DNA of 64,000 nucleotides, from positions 310,001 through 374,000 of the forward strand of contig NZ_LRBG01000004.1 of NCBI RefSeq assembly GCF_001580545.1, given 5' to 3'. The translations under genes and the position numbers were made by a program. Source of the DNA: Paraburkholderia monticola (GTDB taxonomy: Bacteria; Pseudomonadota; Gammaproteobacteria; Burkholderiales; Burkholderiaceae). The number at the start of each line of letters is the position of its first letter. Position 1 is the stretch's first letter. The notes below the pieces were generated by a model. The model was given only the letters and a program-made list of their open reading frames with translations. It was not told the origin of the DNA and ran no database searches. Below are positions 54,161 to 63,421 of this stretch, piece after piece.

Positions 54161-55582
54161 ATGCCTGCAGACAACCTCATGAACAGTCCCCCCCCCGCCG
54201 GCGCCGCTTTCAGCGAGCTGCCGTTGCCGCCCGCGACGGTCGCGAACCTGACGCAACTCGGCTACGTCGAGATGACGCCGATTCAGGCCGCGAGCCTGCC
54301 GATCGCGCTCGCCGGCCAGGATCTGATCGCCCAGGCGAAAACCGGCAGCGGCAAGACCGCGGCGTTTTCGCTGGCGCTGCTCGCGCGTCTCGACGCGCGC
54401 AAGTTCGACACCCAGGCAATGGTTCTATGCCCGACGCGCGAACTGGCCGATCAGGTCACCCAGGAAATCCGCCGCCTCGCGCGCGCGGAAGAAAACATCA
54501 AGGTGCTGACGCTGTGCGGCGGCACGCCGATGCGTCCCCAAACGGCGAGCCTCGAACACGGCGCGCACGTCGTGGTCGGCACGCCGGGCCGCATCATGGA
54601 TCACCTCGAACGCGGCAGCCTGGCGCTGCAATCGCTGAATACGCTGGTGCTCGATGAAGCCGACCGCATGCTCGACATGGGTTTCTTCGACGACATCGCG
54701 AAGGTCGCGCGGCAATGCCCGAAGGAGCGGCAAACGCTGCTGTTTTCGGCGACGTACCCAGAGGGCATCGCCAAGCTGAGCCAGCAGTTCCTGCGCAACC
54801 CGAAGGAAATCAAACTCGCCGAGCGGCACGACGACAGCAAGATCCGTCAGCGCTTCTACGAAGTGGGCGAAGACGAGCGTCTGCACGCGGTCGGTTTGCT
54901 GCTGAACCACTATCGTCCGGTCAGCACGATCGCGTTCTGCAACACGAAGCAGCAATGCCGCGATCTGCTCGACGTGCTGCGCGCGCAGGGCTTTCATGCG
55001 CTCGCGCTGCACGGCGAGCTCGATCAGCGCGAGCGCGATCAGGTGCTGATCCAGTTCGCGAACCGTAGCTGCTCGGTGCTCGTCGCGACCGACGTCGCCG
55101 CCCGCGGCCTCGACATCGCGCAACTCGAAGCGGTGATCAACGTCGACGTGACGCCGGACCCGGAGGTGCACACGCACCGCATCGGCCGTACAGGCCGCGC
55201 CGACCAGGAGGGCTGGGCGCTGAGTCTCGCGAGCATGGACGAGATGGGGCGCGTCGGCGGCATCGAGCAGGCGCACAAGCGCGACGTCGAATGGCACAAG
55301 CTGGCCGAGCTGAAGGCGTCCAGCAACGAACCGCTGCTGCCGCCGATGGAAACGCTGCAGATCCTCGGTGGCCGCAAGGACAAGATCCGTCCCGGCGACG
55401 TGCTCGGCGCGCTGACCGGCGACGCCGGTTTCGCGGGCTCGCAGATCGGCAAGATCAACGTGACCGACATGTCGACCTATGTCGCGGTCGAGCGCAGCAT
55501 CGCCCGCGAGGCGGTGCGCCGGCTCAGCGCGGGCAAGCTGAAGGGCCGCAAGGTCAAGGTCCGATTGATGGACGAAGCCTGA
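54161..55582 (+). CDS. dbpA: ATP-dependent RNA helicase DbpA
   Basis: 473 aa. DEAD-box motifs in order: Q motif (MTPIQAASLPIAL), motif I AKTGSGKTAAF, motif Ia PTRELA, motif II VLDEADRMLD, motif III SAT, motif V ATDVAARGLDI, motif VI HRIGRTGRA. The C-terminal DbpA RNA-binding domain (LTGDAGFAGSQIGKINV ... LKGRKVKVRLMDEA) targets 23S rRNA helix 92 in large-subunit assembly. ATG at 54161 follows the zinc-ribbon gene. Confidence 0.9.
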   Translation: MPADNLMNSPPPAGAAFSELPLPPATVANLTQLGYVEMTPIQAASLPIALAGQDLIAQAKTGSGKTAAFSLALLARLDARKFDTQAMVLCPTRELADQVTQEIRRLARAEENIKVLTLCGGTPMRPQTASLEHGAHVVVGTPGRIMDHLERGSLALQSLNTLVLDEADRMLDMGFFDDIAKVARQCPKERQTLLFSATYPEGIAKLSQQFLRNPKEIKLAERHDDSKIRQRFYEVGEDERLHAVGLLLNHYRPVSTIAFCNTKQQCRDLLDVLRAQGFHALALHGELDQRERDQVLIQFANRSCSVLVATDVAARGLDIAQLEAVINVDVTPDPEVHTHRIGRTGRADQEGWALSLASMDEMGRVGGIEQAHKRDVEWHKLAELKASSNEPLLPPMETLQILGGRKDKIRPGDVLGALTGDAGFAGSQIGKINVTDMSTYVAVERSIAREAVRRLSAGKLKGRKVKVRLMDEA

Positions 55583-55635
55583 GTTACGCAAAGCTCTGGC
55601 TTTTCGTTCTTCGCGTTCGAAGAACACTGACTCGC

Positions 55636-55661
55636 GAAACGGCCGCCTCTGCGGCCGTTTC
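55636..55661 (+). terminator. intrinsic terminator after dbpA
   Basis: GAAACGGCCGC-CTCT-GCGGCCGTTTC is a perfect 11-bp stem with a 4-nt loop, about 55 bp after the dbpA stop. The T run is short but the position is right. Confidence 0.75.
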
Positions 55662-55921
55662 CACATCCGGGCCCTTCAGCATCACATTCCTTCATACCTA
55701 CGCGGTTTCCCGCATTCCCCGATCTCCGCGCAAACCATGATCCCACTGGCTTCGCCCGGCGTGGAACGTGCTCGCGCGAGCCATGACGAAAACGCATGCC
55801 GAGCATGACAAAGTTTCGATTGTGAGCGTTCTTTGGCTGATGCCTAATCACCCCACCGGAAGGAACGCTGCGCCGCCGCCGTTCGCGCGGCCGCCAGCGG
55901 CTGAAGAAAGGGAGAAAGTCT

Positions 55922-57076
55922 ATGCAGAGCGCCACGCAAGCCCGCTCGAAACTGCCGGACGTCGGCACCACCATCTTTACCGTGATCGGCCAGCTGGCCG
56001 CGCAGCACGATGCGTTGAACCTGTCGCAGGGTGCGCCGAATTTCGCGCCGGACCCGAAGCTCGTCGACGGCGTCGCGCAGGCGATGCGCGCGGGTCACAA
56101 CCAGTACGCGCCGATGGCCGGCATCGTCAAGCTGCGCGAAGCGCTCGCCGACAAGGTCGAAACGCTGTACGGCGTGCGTTACGATCCGGCGAGCGAAGTG
56201 ACCGTCCTCGCGAGCGCGAGCGAAGGGCTTTATTCGACGATCAGCGCGCTCGTCCATCCGGGCGATGAAGTGATCTACTTCGAACCGTCGTTCGACAGCT
56301 ACGGCCCGATCGTGCGCCTGCAAGGCGCGAAGCCGGTCGCGATCAAGCTGTCGCTCGACCACTTCCGCGTGAACTGGGACGAAGTCGCCGCCGCGATCAC
56401 GCCGAAGACGCGCATGATCATCGTCAATACGCCGCACAATCCGACCGCGACGATTTTTAGCGACGCCGATATCGAGCGGCTGAAAGCGCTGACGCGCAAC
56501 ACCGACATCGTGATTCTGTCCGACGAGGTCTACGAGCACGTCGTGTTCGATGGCGCGAAGCATCAGAGCATGGCGTGCCACCGCGAGCTGGCAGAACGCA
56601 GCGTGATCGTGTCGTCGTTCGGCAAGTCGTATCACGTGACTGGCTGGCGCGTTGGCTATTGCCTCGCGCCCGCCGCGCTCATGGACGAGATCCGCAAGGT
56701 CCATCAGTTCATGGTGTTCTCGGCCGACACGCCGATGCAACACGCGTTCGTCGACGCGCTCGCCGATCGCGACAGCTACCTGGGTCTCTCCGACTTCTAT
56801 CAGAAGAAGCGCGATCTGCTCGCGCATGCGCTGCGCGAATCGCGCTTCGAGCTGTTGCCGAGCGAAGGCAGTTTCTTTATGCTCGCCCGATTCCGCGGGT
56901 TTTCCGACGAGAGCGACAGCGATTTCGTGCTGCGCCTGATTCGCGACGCGCGCGTCGCGACGATTCCGTTGTCGGCGTTCTATACCGACGGCACCGACTC
57001 CGGGCTGATTCGCCTGAGCTTCTCGAAGGACGACGCGACGCTGCTCGAAGGCGCGCGACGTTTGTGCGAGATCTGA
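55922..57076 (+). CDS. PLP-dependent methionine-type aminotransferase (YbdL-like)
   Basis: 384 aa with a GGGAG site before the ATG. Fold-type I class I/II aminotransferase: LNLSQGAPNFAPDP at the start, NQYAPMAGIVKLREALA, IIVNTPHNPTATIFS (Asn/Pro motif), ILSDEVYEH (Asp binding the pyridine), SSFGKSYHVTGWRVGY (PLP lysine, about residue 234) and GLIRLSFSKD (Arg). The Gln-rich substrate loop is most like YbdL, which prefers methionine/2-oxo-4-methylthiobutanoate. Followed by the binding-protein gene, likely one unit. Confidence 0.85.
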   Translation: MQSATQARSKLPDVGTTIFTVIGQLAAQHDALNLSQGAPNFAPDPKLVDGVAQAMRAGHNQYAPMAGIVKLREALADKVETLYGVRYDPASEVTVLASASEGLYSTISALVHPGDEVIYFEPSFDSYGPIVRLQGAKPVAIKLSLDHFRVNWDEVAAAITPKTRMIIVNTPHNPTATIFSDADIERLKALTRNTDIVILSDEVYEHVVFDGAKHQSMACHRELAERSVIVSSFGKSYHVTGWRVGYCLAPAALMDEIRKVHQFMVFSADTPMQHAFVDALADRDSYLGLSDFYQKKRDLLAHALRESRFELLPSEGSFFMLARFRGFSDESDSDFVLRLIRDARVATIPLSAFYTDGTDSGLIRLSFSKDDATLLEGARRLCEI

Positions 57077-57141
57077 ACGCGCGGCGGCACACGTGAAGTA
57101 AGCGAAGTCATCACAGCAGTCGAAGAAAGAAGGGAGATGTT

Positions 57142-57936
57142 ATGAAGTTGCTCAAGTGCCTGTTGGCGCTGGCCTGCGCAGGCGCGGCGCTCGCAACCGG
57201 GTCCGCCGCAAGCGCCGCCGATACCGCGACGCTGCGTTTCGGCCTCGAAGCGCAGTACCCGCCGTTCGAATCGAAAGGGCCGAACGGTGAATTGCAAGGG
57301 CTCGATATCGACGTGGGCAATGCGGTCTGCGCGGCCGCGCATATGACGTGCAAGTGGGTCGAAACCTCGTTCGACGGCTTGATCCCCGCGCTGCAAGGCC
57401 GCAAGTTCGACGCGATCAATTCGGCGATGAACGCGACCGAACAGCGCCGCCAGGCGATCGATTTCACGACGGTGGTCTACCGCGTGCCGTCGCAGCTGAT
57501 CGCGCGAGCCGACAGCGGTCTGCTGCCGACGCCCGCGTCGCTGAAAGGCAAGCACGTCGGCGTGCTGCAAGGCTCGATCCAGGAGACCTTCGCGAAGGTG
57601 CATTGGGAACCGGCCGGCGTGATCGTGATGCCGTACCAGGATCAGAACCAGGCCTACGCCGATCTGACCGCCGGGCGTCTCGATGGCACGCTCGTGCTCG
57701 CACCTGCCGGGCAGACGGGCTTTCTGTCGAAGCCCGAAGGCAAGGGCTACGCGTTCGTCGGTCAACCGGTGCGCGACGACAAGATTCTGGGCAGCGGCAT
57801 CGCCTACGGCATTCGAAAGGGCGACACCGCGCTGCGCGATCAGTTGAACGCCGCGATCGCGAAGGTGCAGGCCGATGGCACCGTGAAGACGCTCGCCGCG
57901 AAATACCTCGGCAATATCGACGTCAGCGCGAAGTAG
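57142..57936 (+). CDS. amino-acid ABC transporter periplasmic binding protein
   Basis: 264 aa. N-terminal signal peptide (LLKCLLALACAGAALATGSA, cleavage after about residue 26). SBP family 3 features: RFGLEAQYPPFESKGPNGEL, GLDIDVGNAVC, FDGLIPALQGRKFDAI and AINSAMNATEQRRQAIDFT. Probably binds a basic or polar amino acid. No permease or ATPase gene is adjacent, so its transporter partner is elsewhere. Confidence 0.85.
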   Translation: MKLLKCLLALACAGAALATGSAASAADTATLRFGLEAQYPPFESKGPNGELQGLDIDVGNAVCAAAHMTCKWVETSFDGLIPALQGRKFDAINSAMNATEQRRQAIDFTTVVYRVPSQLIARADSGLLPTPASLKGKHVGVLQGSIQETFAKVHWEPAGVIVMPYQDQNQAYADLTAGRLDGTLVLAPAGQTGFLSKPEGKGYAFVGQPVRDDKILGSGIAYGIRKGDTALRDQLNAAIAKVQADGTVKTLAAKYLGNIDVSAK

Positions 57937-58042
57937 TCGCGCCGCGGGTTCGCTTGTTGGCCATGCGTTTGACGGCTACGATACCTAGGCTTCGCGAAGT
58001 CGGAAACGACCGCGAAGCCGACGGATCAACCGGAGAGCGCAG

Positions 58043-58909
58043 ATGAGCGAGACCATCGAAGCGACAGGCGCTGCGCGCAACGCGCACGCAAAAGGCGCGT
58101 CCGCGCCGCGCTTCTGGCGCAGCGACGCGCTGCCGTTCATCGAGGCGCGTTCGATCGACGATGGCCGCAAGGTCTGCTACGCCAAACATTCACACGAAAC
58201 GTTTTCGATCGGCGCGGTGACGCACGGACGCAGCGTCTATCTGAACCGTCACGCGCGGGAGTGGATCGGCGCGGGTGCCGTCGTGATGATGAACCCGGAC
58301 GACGTGCACGCGTGCAACCCGGTCGCCGGCGAGCGCTGGTCGTATCGGATGCTGCACGTCGATGTTGCGTGGTTCACGAAGCTGCAGCACGAGCTCGGCT
58401 TCAACGAGAACCACGCGTTTCGTGCGTTCTCGCAGATCATGTCGCTCGACGCCGCGTTGTTCGACGGCCTGAACCGGCTGTGCGCGATCCTCACCAATGA
58501 GGACGACGACACCGGCACGCTGCGCAAGGAAAGCGCGGCCATCACGTTCTTCTCCAACGTGCAGCAAACGCTCAATCCGTCGAACTTACCCGAACGTGAC
58601 GCGAGCGGCCAACTCGCGCGCGCCGCGGAGTTCATCGCCGAAAACTGCACCCGTGCGCTGAAACTCGACGACGTGTGTGAGGCGGCCGGGCTGTCCGCGT
58701 CCCACCTGATACGCGCGTTCAAGCAGCGCTACGGCATGACGCCGCACGCGTATCTGATCAACCGTCGCATCCAGTACAGTCGCGCGCAGCTGCGGCGCGG
58801 GGCGCCGATCGCGGATGTCGCGCTCGATGCCGGCTTCGCCGATCAGGCGCATTTGCAGCGCACCTTCAAGCGGTTGGTGGCGGCGACGCCGGGGCAGTAT
58901 CGCTGTTGA
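58043..58909 (+). CDS. AraC-family transcriptional regulator
   Basis: 288 aa. GGAGAG before the ATG. The N-terminal cupin-like sensor domain (ALPFIEARSIDDGRKVCYAK, HSHETFSIGAV, VVMMNPDDVHACNP) and the C-terminal AraC helix-turn-helix (LDDVCEAAGLSASHLIRAF, IADVALDAGFADQAHLQRTF) are both complete. It is convergent with the lysE-type exporter gene, and may control it; regulators of this group often neighbour LysE exporters. Confidence 0.85.
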   Translation: MSETIEATGAARNAHAKGASAPRFWRSDALPFIEARSIDDGRKVCYAKHSHETFSIGAVTHGRSVYLNRHAREWIGAGAVVMMNPDDVHACNPVAGERWSYRMLHVDVAWFTKLQHELGFNENHAFRAFSQIMSLDAALFDGLNRLCAILTNEDDDTGTLRKESAAITFFSNVQQTLNPSNLPERDASGQLARAAEFIAENCTRALKLDDVCEAAGLSASHLIRAFKQRYGMTPHAYLINRRIQYSRAQLRRGAPIADVALDAGFADQAHLQRTFKRLVAATPGQYRC

Positions 58910-58957
58910 GCGTGGCGCGGCGTGAAGCCGCCTCACAGGATGCAGGCGCGAGCCGCA

Positions 58958-59545
58958 TTACTCCACGAGCAGATATACCGCGCTGAGCGCGAGCAGCGCC
59001 GCCATCACTCGATTGAACACCCTGACCCGCTTCGCTTCACGCAGATGCCTGCGCAGAAACGTGCCGGCATACGCCCAACTCGCGATCGACAGATAGCAGA
59101 TCACGAAGTACAGCGCGGTGAATTGCCAGACGAGCCGGCCATCGCCGCCGGCCGCATACGCGCCCATGCCGGCCAGCGACGCGAGCCACGCCTTCGGATT
59201 GAGCCATTGCATCGCCGCGCCGTGAGCGAACGACGGCCCGCGCGCCGGCTTGTTCGCGCCGAGCTGGCCGTTGTCGATGGCGAGTTTGTAGGCCATGTAG
59301 AGCAGAAAGCCGACGCCTGCCCATTTGACGAATTCGATCAGATCCGGGAAGCGCGCGAGCATTTCGTGCAGGCCGAGGCCGATCAACAAAAGCAGCAACG
59401 TGAAACCGACCGTCGCGCCGGTGACGTGCCGCAGGCTCGCGGCGAGCCCGTGCTGCGCGCCGGCGCTGAGCGCGACGACGTTGACCGGGCCGGGAGTAAT
59501 GGAACTGGCAAGCGCGAACGCGGCCATTGAGAGTAATACGGTCAT
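58958..59545 (-). CDS. LysE/RhtB-family amino-acid exporter
   Basis: 195 aa from the ATG at 59545 (GAGG 6 bp upstream). Six membrane segments, with the family start MAAFALASSITPGPVNVVALS and a central WLNPKAWLASLAGMGAY (NPK motif). Exports amino acids or homoserine-lactone-like compounds from the cytoplasm. Convergent with the AraC gene. Confidence 0.9.
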   Translation of the reverse strand: MTVLLSMAAFALASSITPGPVNVVALSAGAQHGLAASLRHVTGATVGFTLLLLLIGLGLHEMLARFPDLIEFVKWAGVGFLLYMAYKLAIDNGQLGANKPARGPSFAHGAAMQWLNPKAWLASLAGMGAYAAGGDGRLVWQFTALYFVICYLSIASWAYAGTFLRRHLREAKRVRVFNRVMAALLALSAVYLLVE

Positions 59546-60174
59546 CGAATGCCTCGAAACGTGAGTGTGCAAATGAATTGCGACGCTCAACGGTAACGAG
59601 ACGGCGATGGTGTGTATTGAAGGAAATTACCCCGTCGAAGAGCGGTTAAAACCGCATGCCCTTCGATAGTTCACAGATATGTGACGTGATGGCGGCGACG
59701 AACGCGCGTTTGATCGTGAAAAGCCCTACACGCAAACGTTACCGGGGAAGATCGGATTATCAGATTATCGGGCAAATTATGCTTTATGCAAACTATGACA
59801 TGCACCTATGAAGGGCGTGATTATTTCCACCGATAAACAAGCCGAGGCCCTCGGAAAACCAGCAATGCAGGCCTCGATGAATTACGCGCGGAAAAGCGAA
59901 CCGTAAGCGCGCGAAGAATGCTTGGCATCAGTATCAATAGACAGGTCCGTTTCTCAGGAAGCGACCGGTCGAATGGCTGAAAGGGAGTGCATGTGGGTCC
60001 CCAGGTGAGCAGGCGGAAGATTGCGGACGAATTGAACGAGCTGTGTCTCGCGTTGTTCGACGGCTGGTGCGAGCGCAGATGCGTGATTCCGCTCGCGTAT
60101 CTGCTGCACGGCCGGCCACTGGCCGCGGTACGCACATCGACACACTGACTCCCGCCGTTGAAAACGCAGAGCAC
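59546..60174. other. intergenic region with possible upstream extension of the diguanylate cyclase frame
   Basis: About 630 bp. No clear gene; the frame of the following gene is open from 60043. An AT-richer segment (59740-59830, with ATTATCAGATTATCGGGCAA and TTATGCTTTATGCAAAC) may hold the promoter. Confidence 0.4.
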
Positions 60175-61701
60175 ATGATCCACAAAAGAACGGGCCGGTT
60201 TCGCGTGCGGATAATCCGGGCATTCCGGGCGCGCAGATGGCGGATGCCGCGCAATGGCGTCCTCTACGCGGGATGCGGCGTGGTGCTGGCCATGCTCGCG
60301 CTGTGCGGCTATGCGCTCTATCAGAGCCGCGAGGATGCGATTGCGCGCGCGCTCGATTCTTCGCGCGATGTCGCGACGATCACCGAGCGCGACATCGCGC
60401 GCAATTTCGAGCTGTATGCGCTGTCGTTGCAGGCCGTCGCCGATGGCCTCGGGCGCCCCGGTGTGCTCGATTCGCCGCGACTGCGGCGCGAGATCCTGTT
60501 CGATCGCGCGGCCACGGGTCAATACGTCGGCGCGATGGTGGTGATCGATGCGCAGGGCAACGTCGTGATGGATTCGGAAAGCGACGTGCCGCGCGCAGGA
60601 AACCTGGCGGATCGCCCGTACTTCCGGATTCACCGCGAGGACCCGAACCTCGGGCTCGATGTCAGTGCGCCATACAGCTCGCGACTCCGACCCGGTTCGC
60701 GCAGTATCGCGCTGAGCCGGCGGCTGTCGCGGCCGGACGGATCGTTTGCGGGGATCGTCGCGCTCGGTATCGACCAGGAGTACTTCGCGAGCCTGTTCGC
60801 GGATCTGCGGATCGGGCAGCATGGCTCGGTGTCGATCATCAGAACGGATGGCGCGATCATCGTGCGACGGCCCGACGATCGACATGTGACGGGCCGCGAC
60901 ATCAGCAAGACGGAGTTCTTCCAGAAGCTGCTCACGAAAGACGAGGGCAGCTTTGTTGCGTTGTCGCCGATCGATGGCGTCGAGCGGCTCTACTCGTTCA
61001 GACGGATTCCGCAATTGCCGCTGATCGTGCTGGTCGCCGAGGCGACCACCGATATCTATGCACGCTGGTGGGAGCGTGCGCTGACGATCGGTTCGTTGAC
61101 GCTGATCTTCGGGATCGGCGTGATCGTGCTGTCGGCGTGGCTCGGCGCCGAGTTGCGGCGACGGCAACGGGTGGAGAACGAACTCGAACGGCTTGCCGGC
61201 ACGGACGGACTCACCGGCCTGCCCAATCGCCGCGCGCTGTGCGAAACGCTCGACCGCGAATGGCTGCGCGCGCGCCGCACGGGTAGCGTGCTGTCGCTGC
61301 TGTTCGTCGACATCGATCACTTCAAGGCCTACAACGATACCTATGGTCACCAGGCCGGCGACGTCGCGCTGACCGCGGTCGCGCGTTGCATCCGCAGGGT
61401 GATCCAGCGTCCGGGCGATTGCGTCGGCCGATACGGCGGCGAAGAGTTTATCGTGGTGCTACCGGATACCGATGCGGCCGGTGCCGGGGTGGTCGGCGAG
61501 AACATCCGCGTGGCGGTCGGCGAGTTGAGCATCGCGCACGTGGGCTGCGAGTTTGGTCGCGTGACGGTCAGCATCGGCGCGACGACGTGGCGGCCGGATC
61601 TGGCGACCGATGTGAGCGTCGTGATTCGGGCTGCGGACGAGGCGTTGTATACGGCGAAGGCTGGGGGAAGGAATATGGTCGCGCAGATGGGGCTGGGGTG
61701 A
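60175..61701 (+). CDS. diguanylate cyclase with periplasmic PDC/dCache sensor
   Basis: 508 aa from the ATG at 60175 (60043 or 60244 are alternatives). A TM helix at about 26-44 is followed by a periplasmic double-Cache-like sensor (about 50-290), a second TM helix (about 303-325), and the GGDEF domain. Signature GRYGGEEFIVVLP at about 420 is GGEEF, which is active in many enzymes; the RxxD inhibition site is not evident four residues upstream. Makes c-di-GMP in response to an external ligand. Confidence 0.85.
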   Translation: MIHKRTGRFRVRIIRAFRARRWRMPRNGVLYAGCGVVLAMLALCGYALYQSREDAIARALDSSRDVATITERDIARNFELYALSLQAVADGLGRPGVLDSPRLRREILFDRAATGQYVGAMVVIDAQGNVVMDSESDVPRAGNLADRPYFRIHREDPNLGLDVSAPYSSRLRPGSRSIALSRRLSRPDGSFAGIVALGIDQEYFASLFADLRIGQHGSVSIIRTDGAIIVRRPDDRHVTGRDISKTEFFQKLLTKDEGSFVALSPIDGVERLYSFRRIPQLPLIVLVAEATTDIYARWWERALTIGSLTLIFGIGVIVLSAWLGAELRRRQRVENELERLAGTDGLTGLPNRRALCETLDREWLRARRTGSVLSLLFVDIDHFKAYNDTYGHQAGDVALTAVARCIRRVIQRPGDCVGRYGGEEFIVVLPDTDAAGAGVVGENIRVAVGELSIAHVGCEFGRVTVSIGATTWRPDLATDVSVVIRAADEALYTAKAGGRNMVAQMGLG

Positions 61702-61776
61702 GCAGTTGCCGCTGATTTGCTGCGCTGGAAATGAAAAAGGGTTGCAGCTTTACGCGTGCAACCCTTTTGAATTTCC

Positions 61777-61852
61777 TGGTGGGGCGTGAGTGACTCGAAC
61801 ACTCGACCTACGGATTAAGAGTCCGCTGCTCTACCAACTGAGCTAACGCCCC
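61777..61852 (-). tRNA. tRNA-Lys(CTT)
   Basis: 76 nt with encoded CCA. Acceptor GGGGCGT/ACGCCCC, D arm TAGCTCAGTTGGTAGAGC, anticodon loop CTCTTAA (anticodon CTT), T loop TTCGAGT. All stems pair. Complete and canonical. Confidence 0.95.
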
Positions 61853-62057
61853 CCGACAGAAACGAGATTATGCAGGATCTTTTTGAGATTGCCAACCCCT
61901 TTTAGCAGCTTTATTAAAAAAAACACATCACAAGGGATCGAGCCATTCCTCGACAAAGCCGCCATTGCGAAATCACCGACGCGTTCGATGCTGCCGGTAT
62001 CATGTCGCGGACACCTCGCCGCACGCAGCATCGCGCGGCTTTCGACCGGGGATTGCC

Positions 62058-62462
62058 ATGGATGACAAAGAGATTACCGAGTTGCTCGACCGAGTCCTCG
62101 CGCCATGGGTCCGGGCCCTCACGCTGACGCCGATCAAGGTCGACGAGGAAAGCGCGACGTTGCGCCTGCCGTTCTCTGGCGAGTGGCGTCACTCGGGCGG
62201 CATGATCAGCGGCCAGGTGTTCATGGCGGCTGCGGATACGGCGATGGTCGTCGCCATCACCGCTGCACTCGGCGGCTTCAAGCCGATGAGCACGGTGTCG
62301 CTGAATATCAACTTCATGCGCGCGGTTCGTAAGGGCGACGTGCTGATCAAGGCGCGCGTACTGCGCATGGGCCGCAATCTCGTGTTCGGCGAAGTCGAAC
62401 TGTTCGACGACGGCGGCAACATGGCCGTTCAGGCCACCACGACTTACGCTCTGCTCGGGTGA
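62058..62462 (+). CDS. PaaI-family hotdog-fold thioesterase
   Basis: 134 aa. Hotdog fold with the PaaI-type motif HSGGMISGQVFMAAADTAM (catalytic His/Gly and Asp) at about 47-66, and VSLNINFMRAVRKGDVLI after. Hydrolyses acyl- or aryl-CoA; the substrate is unknown. The ATG at 62058 is preceded by CGGGGATTG; the patatin-like gene follows 28 bp downstream. Confidence 0.85.
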   Translation: MDDKEITELLDRVLAPWVRALTLTPIKVDEESATLRLPFSGEWRHSGGMISGQVFMAAADTAMVVAITAALGGFKPMSTVSLNINFMRAVRKGDVLIKARVLRMGRNLVFGEVELFDDGGNMAVQATTTYALLG

Positions 62463-62490
62463 ACGGCAAAGGAAAGCAAGGAAAAGCAGT

Positions 62491-63369
62491 ATGTTCGATC
62501 AGGTCGTATTCGCCGGCGGTGGCAACCGGTGCTGGTGGCAGGCGGGTTTCTGGGACGTGGTGCAGCCGCCACTCGACATCCGTCCGCGCGTAATCACCGG
62601 CATTTCGGCCGGCGCCGCGACCGCGTGCATGATCTACACGCGCGGCGATTCCGACTGGGTCATGCGTTATTACGAGGACGCACTGCGCCACAACACGCGC
62701 AACGCCTACTGGGGCAACCTGCTGCGCGGCGAGTCGGTGTTTCCGCATTACCGGATCTATCGGCAGGCGCTGCTCGACATCTACGGCGAGAAGTTTTCCA
62801 AACTCGCGCAGGCGCCGGAAATCCGCATCGGCGTGTCGCATCTGCCGCGCTGGCTCGGCGCGAGAAGCGCGGTCGCGGCAGGGCTGGTCGCGTACAACAT
62901 CGAAAAGTACGTGCGCAAGACGCTGCATCCCACGCTCGGTCGGACGCTCGGTTTTCATCCGGAATTCGTGCGCGCGCAGGATTGCGCGAGCGTCGACGAG
63001 CTTGCGGATCTGATCCTGCAATCGTCGAGTACACCGCCGTTCACGCCGGTTCTGCGGCGCAATGGCCGGCCGGTTCTAGACGGCGGCATGGTCGATAACG
63101 TGCCGGTCGGCGCGCTCGACGCCGATACTCCCGGCAACGTGCTCGTGATGGTCACGCGTCTTTATCCGCGGCCGCAGATGTTCGTCGTGCCGCATGGCGT
63201 GCAGCAGCGGCTTTACGTGCAGCCGTCGCGCAAGGTGCCGATTTCGAGTTGGGATTACACGAGTCCGTCGCAGATGGTGCACGCCTACAACCTTGGCCGC
63301 GCCGACGGTGAGGTCTTCCTCGAACGCATGCCTGCGTTGATGGAAGCGGGAGCGCACGAAGCGCGGTGA
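62491..63369 (+). CDS. patatin-like phospholipase family protein
   Basis: 292 aa. Oxyanion-type FAGGGNRCWWQAG near the start, nucleophile elbow GISAGAATA (GxSxG) at about residue 38, and the DGG dyad (VLDGGMVDNVPVGAL) at about 196. These give the Ser-Asp dyad of patatins. AAGGAAA before the ATG. Likely acyl hydrolase; the thioesterase gene directly upstream suggests a shared role in acyl-chain turnover. Confidence 0.85.
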   Translation: MFDQVVFAGGGNRCWWQAGFWDVVQPPLDIRPRVITGISAGAATACMIYTRGDSDWVMRYYEDALRHNTRNAYWGNLLRGESVFPHYRIYRQALLDIYGEKFSKLAQAPEIRIGVSHLPRWLGARSAVAAGLVAYNIEKYVRKTLHPTLGRTLGFHPEFVRAQDCASVDELADLILQSSSTPPFTPVLRRNGRPVLDGGMVDNVPVGALDADTPGNVLVMVTRLYPRPQMFVVPHGVQQRLYVQPSRKVPISSWDYTSPSQMVHAYNLGRADGEVFLERMPALMEAGAHEAR

Positions 63370-63421
63370 GCGGCGAGGTCCGGCGGGTCAGACTCGACCC
63401 GCCAGCAACCTCACCCAACAA